Shown here in pieces: positions 57,625 through 64,000 of a stretch of 64,000 nucleotides of DNA (positions are counted from its first letter, which is position 1; each line of letters starts with the position of its first letter). The translations under genes and the position numbers were made by a program. A model generated the notes under the pieces. The model did not search any database and was not told the DNA's origin. It saw only the letters and a program-made list of their open reading frames with translations. The stretch comes from Hevea brasiliensis (taxonomy: Eukaryota; Streptophyta; Magnoliopsida; Malpighiales; Euphorbiaceae). The DNA lies in NCBI RefSeq assembly GCF_030052815.1, contig NC_079500.1, positions 6,036,298 through 6,100,297 of the forward strand, written 5' to 3'.

Positions 57625-58609
57625 ATAGCTGAGATAGTACGGTTACATGGAGTGTCGATATCGCTTATAACTAACCGAGACCTGAGAATTTCTTTGATAG
57701 AAGTTATAGGGATCATTGGGCACTCAACTGCACTTCAGTACGGCTTTTCATCCCCAGATGGATGGACAGTCCGAAAGGGTGATATAGGTAACCCTTGGAA
57801 CTTATTAAAATTGTTATAGATGTTAAAGACATGATAGTAATGATGTGACATGAATTATATGATATGTATTGGAAAAAAATGTTAAGAAGCTGTGTCATCG
57901 ATTTTAAAGGGAATTGGGAGAAATATCTTCCTTTGGTAGAAATCAGTTATAATAACAGCTACCAAGCCAATATAAAGATGGCTCCATATGAAGCATTATA
58001 TGGGAGGAGATGCAGGACTCCCTTATGTTGGACAGAAATGGAGGAAGAGAAAGTAGTGGGCCCAGATTTAGTGAGACGGACTAAGGAAAAAGTGAAACTC
58101 GTCAAAGACGATTTGAAAGTCACCTCAAACAGACAGAAGTCATATGCCGACCTGAGGAGAAAGGATATAGAGTATGAAATTGGCGATAAGGTATTTCTCA
58201 AGGTATTACCTTGGAAGAAAGTGCTAAGATTTGGTAAGAAGGGTAAGTTAAGCCCTAGGTTTATTGGTCCACATGATGTCATTGAATGTGTGGGTCTAGT
58301 AGCCTACAGGCTAGCTTTACCCCTTGAGCTGAATAGATTCATAATGTATTCCATGTGTCGATGCTCAGGAGATACAGATCAGATCCTTCACATGTCATTT
58401 CAGCAGAGGAGATAATTGTACAACCTGATTTGACATATGAAGAAGAACGAGTCAGAATCTTAGCACAGGAAGTGAAAGAACTAAGAAACAAGAGGATCAC
58501 ATTAGTAAAAGTCTTGTGGAGACACCACAACATGGAAGAAGCTATATGGGAGAGCGAGGAGACAATGAGGCAGCAGTTCCCTCAGCTCTTCACATCAGAT
58601 AAATTTTAA
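57625..58609 (+). pseudogene. D integrase C-terminal half with chromodomain-type end
   Basis: Starts in the integrase core (RLHGVSIS-like, then STAFHPQMDGQSERV near 57735-57780). An insertion of about 80 bp with stops follows, then an open frame 57864-58415: MLRSCVIDFKGNWEKYLPLV, YNNSYQANIKMAPYEALYGR and the C-terminal FIGPHDVIECVGLVAYRLAL. A one-base shift near 58340 passes to the frame 58355-58609, with VSMLRRYRSDPSHV-type sequence and ITLVKVLWRHH...EEAIWESEE, the chromodomain-like tail of Tekay/Del chromoviruses, thought to guide integration to marked heterochromatin. Broken by the insertion and the frameshift. Confidence 0.85.
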
Positions 58610-58626
58610 AGACGAAATTTCTATTT

Positions 58627-58639
58627 AGAGGAGAAGAAT
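58627..58639 (+). promoter_or_regulatory. Polypurine tract of D
   Basis: AGAGGAGAAGAAT directly before the 3' LTR, corresponding to that of G with one change. Confidence 0.8.
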
Positions 58640-61600
58640 TGTAACGCCCTCACCGTAAGTAATCCATACATTCTACTGTTCTGATGACTAATGTCTGTTC
58701 AGACAGTCAGAATTTCTGGAACTATACTTAAACTATAGTGAAGAGACATAAATTGATGGAATAAATGTCAAGAAAATTTAACAAAATATAGGAAATAAAT
58801 TTTTGGGGCCTAATTAAAGGTTTAATTAGGTAGAAATGACATCAAAGATGTTAAAGAAAATTTAGAGAAAGTAAAATAAAATTCAAGAGAATTTATTAAT
58901 TGATACAAAAATAATAAAAATAACCCGATGAGCACCACGAAGGGCATTTTGGTCATTTCACCCTCAGAGATGAATTTTGACCTAATGTTAAATTAAAAAT
59001 TGAGAGAATAAAATAATTAGCATAAATTAAAATTTATGAAATGAATTAGAAAAAGAAGAAAAGAAAAGAAAATGAAAAAGGCTTATGACATAAAATAAAA
59101 AATAAGGTACAATAAAATTATACATATATATAGACACAAGATGACAAAAGCCACCAACCCTCTTCTTCTCTACTCAACTCCTTCTCTCTCTTTCCCTTCT
59201 TTGAGCCGGCTGCCATGGTATTCTATTCCACCATTTTTGCTCAAGCTTTGAGCTTGATTCCTCCCTCATTTCCTCATTAAAACCCATAGCCCCCTTCATT
59301 AAAAATTTAGCCCACACCATAAGGAAGCTTTAGATACCCATAAGAAGAAGAAAAGTTGAAGTTTGAAGTGGGTCACAAGAGGTTAGTGCCTAATCTTCTT
59401 TTCTCCATTTATTAATCCTTGAGTTAAGGTTAAAATGAAGTAAAATTTGTAAGAAACTAAAAGAAATTAATGAGTTATGAAGGGAGTAAATTTTGGTACC
59501 CATGGTAAGTGAGGGTTTTTGATGACTATGATATATATAAAGTGATTTAATGATGTTGGTTGATGCATTTATAAGTATTAGAAGTTGATTTACATTGAGA
59601 TTTTATGAGGTTGAAATTGTGAGTTAGGGTTTGACCTAACTTTGGTATTTTTGTATTATCTCTTGAAATTGGGATTGTTGAGATGTGTTGATGATATGTA
59701 GAAGTGCCTTGAATGTCAAATTGAAGTAAGGAAGTTGGAGGAGAAATGAATTATTGGGAGTGCTATTTTATGCAGATTGTGTTTATTGAAGGAAGTATAC
59801 ATTTTAGGCTATAAATGAAATTGTGTGACCCCAATTGGTATGAGGCTAATTTGAGGTAAAATATGACCTATAATAGACCAATTTTCATGTAGAGTTCATG
59901 CCAAAATTTTGCCTAGAAAGTGATCTAAAAAGTGACCAAATCCGGATTGCCTACAATGTGAACCCAGAATTTGACCATATGAACAATAATCAGTCTTTTG
60001 GCCATAACTTACTCTATACTGGTCCAAATGACCTGAATTTGATACTATTGGAAAGCTTAGATATAGGGCTACAATTTTCATGAAGACCACTGAACCCAGA
60101 AATACCAAAAATCAAACCAAATTGCTGGCCCAATTTGGGTCACAAAACTATCCAGACCTGTATTGCCCAGAAACTGCTGGACACAAACTTACCCGACTAG
60201 TTTTGGTAAAATGGTCATTACTTGGTCTACAAGAACTCAAATGAATGAAACTAATAGCAAAATGTCCAAAAGACATAGGTCCACAAAATTGGTATTTTGA
60301 CTAAAATCTAGAAATCAAGAGAACTAGGTCAAATTGTTAGAATAAGTCAATACATCAAACCTGGAATCTGACCAAACTTCACTTGACCCAAGAATAGTCT
60401 TTTAGTCATAACTCCCACTAGAAAAATCCAATTAGGATGAGCTATACCTTTCCAGAAACCTAAGAGATAGGGCTACAACTTTGTTTCTGGAACCTTCCTC
60501 AAATTATGAAGTTAAGAATCTCAAAAAGTGACTTGCAGTCACTAACCTTAACTGAACACCTGTTAGCACAGGGTACATGTGCCCAGGTCAGTTAATTAAC
60601 CATAAGTAATTCCACAAAACTTGAAAAATTGTGATACAAAATTCTCAATGATCATAAGACATAGGGCAATAATTTTTATGAAGATCACCATGCCTAAAAG
60701 TGTTTGCAACCTGTTCCATTAATTAGGTAAATTTAAGTCCAAAAGCTGACTAGTTAAGGAACCAGAATCTAGAAATGAGTCAGTTATGGTTATCTAACCA
60801 TAACTTGAGTTCTAAAAATCAAATTTGACATGATTCAAAGGGAAAAATAAAGATAAGACATAGAGGAAAAACTTCCATGAAGGAAGTGTGGCCAAATAGT
60901 GGCTACAAACTAATCATATGGATAGGTAAAAGTAAGACATAAAAACTGAAACCAAAGAAAGGTCCATAAGATAAATTATCTTATGGTAGGAATTTAACCC
61001 TAACAAGCCAGTAAACAGTAAACCATATGAAAGGGGTATGTGGGACCTATTTTCCCACTATAAAGTGATATGTACATTTCAAAGAAATAAGTAGTAGTGT
61101 GTAATTGCTCGATTTAATATGTAAAGTCAAAATAATGAAACTGAACCTAAAGAAAGGATCTTAAATTAAATTATTTTAAGTAAGGACTTATCCCTAATAC
61201 GTCACTACATACTAAATTACATGAAATAAGTATGTGGGACCTACTTTCCCACTACAAGGTGACACGAAATTAGTTGATACATAAAATGTAAATTTACCTA
61301 AATGGTTTGCTAGACACATAAGTCATAGGAAAATACACTTGGAACTTATGTTTCAATCATATATGAAATAACAATACTATAAATATGTATAGTACATGAC
61401 ATAAAATAATGAGAGTGATAAATACATAAGTTATACGAAAAAGTGCTTGGGACCTATGTTCCCATTATAATGACATGAAAATGGTATAAAGTATAGGTAG
61501 TACATGAAGTGAAATAGCAATATGTTATGAACCCTTAATACTACATAGCATGAAATAATAAAACTATAAGTGCTTAATAGTACTAATTTGCCCAAAGTAT

Positions 61601-63338
61601 ACCTAGGCTTATATGTATATAGTTGGATCGATTGGTATACCAATTAGGGACCACAGATAGCGGTACTGCTTACAGAGCAAATCATGAACTGACAATATAT
61701 GTCTGTAATGATTGTTCTACAGGCTATATGCCTACTCATTGGCTATTATGCCTAACGTTATTTTTGGCTTTACAAGCCTGACAGCTGGCCTCGTGCCTGA
61801 CAGATATATACAGGGTAGACATATGGCTGTCTAACCTGTATACTCCCGTGTATCCAGCATTATAGTTTGTTATAGGTTACTTGGGCATAAATATACAAAT
61901 ATGGCATGGAATACACTGATATGACATAAAACACACTGATATGATTCCAAAGACTCAAATATGAGTTTAAAAAGCCATAGAATGAAATTTATACCCAGAA
62001 AAGATACTGATAATTAATTTATTTTCAAAGTACAGAAAAGTCATAAATGACTTAGACTATATAAGAAAATAACAGAAAAGATACTGATAATTAATTTATT
62101 TCTAAAGTACAAAAAAGTCATAAATGACTTAGACTATATAAGAAATGAATAGAAAAGATACTGATAATTAATTTATTTCCAAAGTACAGAAAAGTCATAA
62201 ATGACTTAGACTATATAAGAAATGAGTAGAAAAGATACTGTTAAATTTAATTATTCCCAAAGTGCAGGAAATTTACAAATGACAGAAAAGTCATAAATGA
62301 CTTAGACTATATAAGAAATGAACAGAAAAGATACTGATAATTAATTTATTTCCAAAGTACAGAAAAGTCATAAATGACTTAGACTATATAAGAAATGAGT
62401 AGAAAAGATACTGTTAAATTTAATTATTCCCAAAGTGCAGGAAATTTACAAATGACAGAAAAGTCATAAATGACTTAGACTATATAAGAAATGAGCATAA
62501 AAGATACTGTTGAATTTAATTATTCCCAAAGTGCAAAAAATTTATAAATGACTTAGAATTGATGACAAATTTACTGATATGAGTTAAAGAGACTGAAAAT
62601 GAAATATATGCATAGATAAGATCCTGATAAATATATTGATTCCAAAGTGTTATAAAATATGCCATTGACTTAGAATTATGAAATTACACATCTTACTGTC
62701 ATTTTAAATCATTTAGTTATTCTATTTTAAGATTATGCACCACTAAGCAAATTGCTTAGTGCGTTAGATTTTTCATCATATAGGTATTGGAGATCAGCTG
62801 CCGTCGCAGTAGTGTATCGACTGCACGTTGACTAGATCTGCTACAGCTACAGCTCAGTGTCCACCTCACCAGTCTTTTGTATTTTGGTAGGGACCATGTA
62901 TAGACTAGTATTTTGGTTTATTGTGTATAATTATGATTTAATTACTAGTTTGTGATGTAAACAAAAATTTATAAATATATTTTGAGTTGTAAATAAAGTT
63001 ATGAATTTCTGCATATAAATTCCCATATGAATGAATGAATGAAAAGTATATTCACTTGAAATAGCATGAGTAAGAAAAGATATGTTATGTGACAAGATGA
63101 ATGGAACAGATATGATATAAAATTGTTTTGACAGGTAACTATTGAAACCTGTTAAATGTCAATAAAATAGAGGAGGCTCTGCCCGGGTCTCCACAGAAAC
63201 AAGTTATAAAAAAAAATTCACATGTTTTCTATAAAATTTAAAATTAACAATGGACATGGCAGGATAAGATAGGGTGCTCCGGCACCGAATGTGGCACTCC
63301 TCGCTCAGCTACACTGTAGACGGGTGAGGAGCGTCACA
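58640..63338 (+). repeat. D 3' LTR
   Basis: About 4.7 kb, TGTAACGCCCTC to GAGCGTCACA. It keeps the block 59690-61115 that is lost from the 5' LTR; that block is the reverse complement of material in E and G (about 13000-14000 and 52500-53500), so it is an original family part. TATA-like sequence at about 59122-59133. Confidence 0.9.
61998..62540. repeat. 77-bp tandem array in D 3' LTR, expanded
   Basis: Units start at 61998, 62075 and every 77 bp at first. Later units alternate with a variant holding CTGTTAAATTTAATTATTCCC, and a longer two-part unit is repeated (about 62220-62460). There are more units than in the 5' LTR, so the array changed after insertion. Confidence 0.88.
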
Positions 63339-63343
63339 TGAAT

Positions 63344-63924
63344 CCTTACCAAAGTTATCACTGCTTAGCCTTGGGTCAATTATTCATATCATCAAGCCCA
63401 AACCAATCAATCACAAAGAATAATCATGCCTAAATAGACTCTAGAGCAATTCATAAACTAAAGTGTTTCAAATAATGATGAAAGTAAATGAGTGGATGAA
63501 TGATATCCCAATCCCATAGGCAATTCTCCTATTCCAATCTCCACTAATGTAGCAAAACACCATCAAAAGATCAAAAGGACTTTCAAGGGTTGTAATGGGG
63601 ATAAGGGGGTGATAATATGGCTAACAAGGAAAGGATAAAGGTAACAAAACACGAGAATAATCAAATTATTAAAAGATCAAGGCACACAACTCTTTTTTTT
63701 TTTTTATCAAATGGGAGAAGGAACTTTACAACTATTTATCAATGCTAGCATATAATTTGAAATCTTTTGGAGGGACTACATAAATAACATTGACTTTGAA
63801 TTACAATTATCCCTTTTAATTCACCACCAAACTCATTTCTTTGTATACTTGGGTGGTGGATTACTTTACATACTATAATTGAATTTGCTAGCCTTTTTTA
63901 CTTTAGTCACTTCTCCCAACTAAT

Positions 63925-63999
<75 letters not shown>

Positions 64000-64000
64000 T
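63344..64000 (-). mobile_element. Element A internal 3' region, right part
   Basis: Resumes A after D. It matches the B 3' noncoding region at about 25200-25860 (for example CTCCACTAATGTAGCAA, and the ACTCATTTCTTT...TTGGGTGG block). It has no coding frame and runs off the window. Confidence 0.75.
63934..63996. repeat. (TA)n microsatellite at window edge
   Basis: A TA dinucleotide tract of over 60 bases reaching nearly to the end of the window. Confidence 0.95.

Larger units (their letters stand above)
22418..63338 (+). mobile_element. Element D: Tekay/Del-like LTR retrotransposon with nested inserts
   Basis: Plus-oriented element with a 5' LTR (22418-23429 and 48432-50528, split by B), PBS at 50534, gag start, the G insertion, zinc knuckle and protease remnants, integrase with chromodomain-type end, polypurine tract and 3' LTR (58640-63338). 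Flanks are TTAAT (22413-22417) and TGAAT (63339-63343), a 5-bp duplication with one change, supported by the register of the interrupted A sequence. RT and RNase H are absent, so it cannot be autonomous. The two LTRs differ by roughly 8% in the first 190 bp by eye, mostly transitions. Confidence 0.85.

Overview
This is a gene-poor, AT-rich window from a flowering-plant nuclear genome. The evidence is plant-type B3 DNA-binding genes, Athila- and Tekay/Del-type Ty3 LTR retrotransposons, a hAT-type MITE and site II (TGGGCY) promoter motifs. The element styles suggest a eudicot, perhaps Euphorbiaceae, but the sequence alone cannot settle the species.

Layout. 1-19.6 kb is the only genic part. It has two small intronless paralogs coding for single B3 domains (1295-1651 and 17501-17896, both minus) with matching promoters and CT-rich leaders. 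Between them lie microsatellites, a three-copy minisatellite with embedded (TA)n (9.3-9.7 kb), an orphan promoter-like segment with an aborted first exon (8.2-8.5 kb), a hAT-type MITE with a perfect 8-bp target duplication (10568-11018), a complete solo LTR of a Tekay-like family (11413-15149, 5-bp TSD) whose edge was caught in a local duplication, and a 720-bp foldback element (18571-19290).

19.6-64.0 kb is one nested retrotransposon stack, named H, A, D, B, C and G here. H, an LTR beginning TGTAACACC at 19603, is interrupted by A (Athila-like, minus; LTR 20517-22251, the rest beyond the right edge). A is interrupted by D (Tekay/Del-like, plus, 22418-63338). The 5' LTR of D is interrupted by B (Athila-like, minus, 23430-48426, TSD ACCTT). 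The integrase of B is interrupted by C (degenerate Athila-like, plus, about 31438-42249). The gag of D is interrupted by G (short non-autonomous Tekay-like, minus, 50938-56612). A 357-bp palindromic element with two divergent tRNA-like halves sits in the 5' LTR of B (47140-47496, TSD CTAAG).

Function. No element carries a full set of intact genes. B is best preserved: gag-protease with two in-frame stops, RT cut by a deletion, integrase with one stop and the C insertion, and an extra ORF after pol with a frameshift and two stops. D and G keep gag zinc-knuckle and protease pieces; D also keeps an integrase/chromodomain end. The most notable observations are the tRNA-like foldback, a 12-unit, about 73-bp palindromic array in the 3' region of B, and a dating contradiction: C lies inside B, yet its LTRs are far more diverged than those of B.
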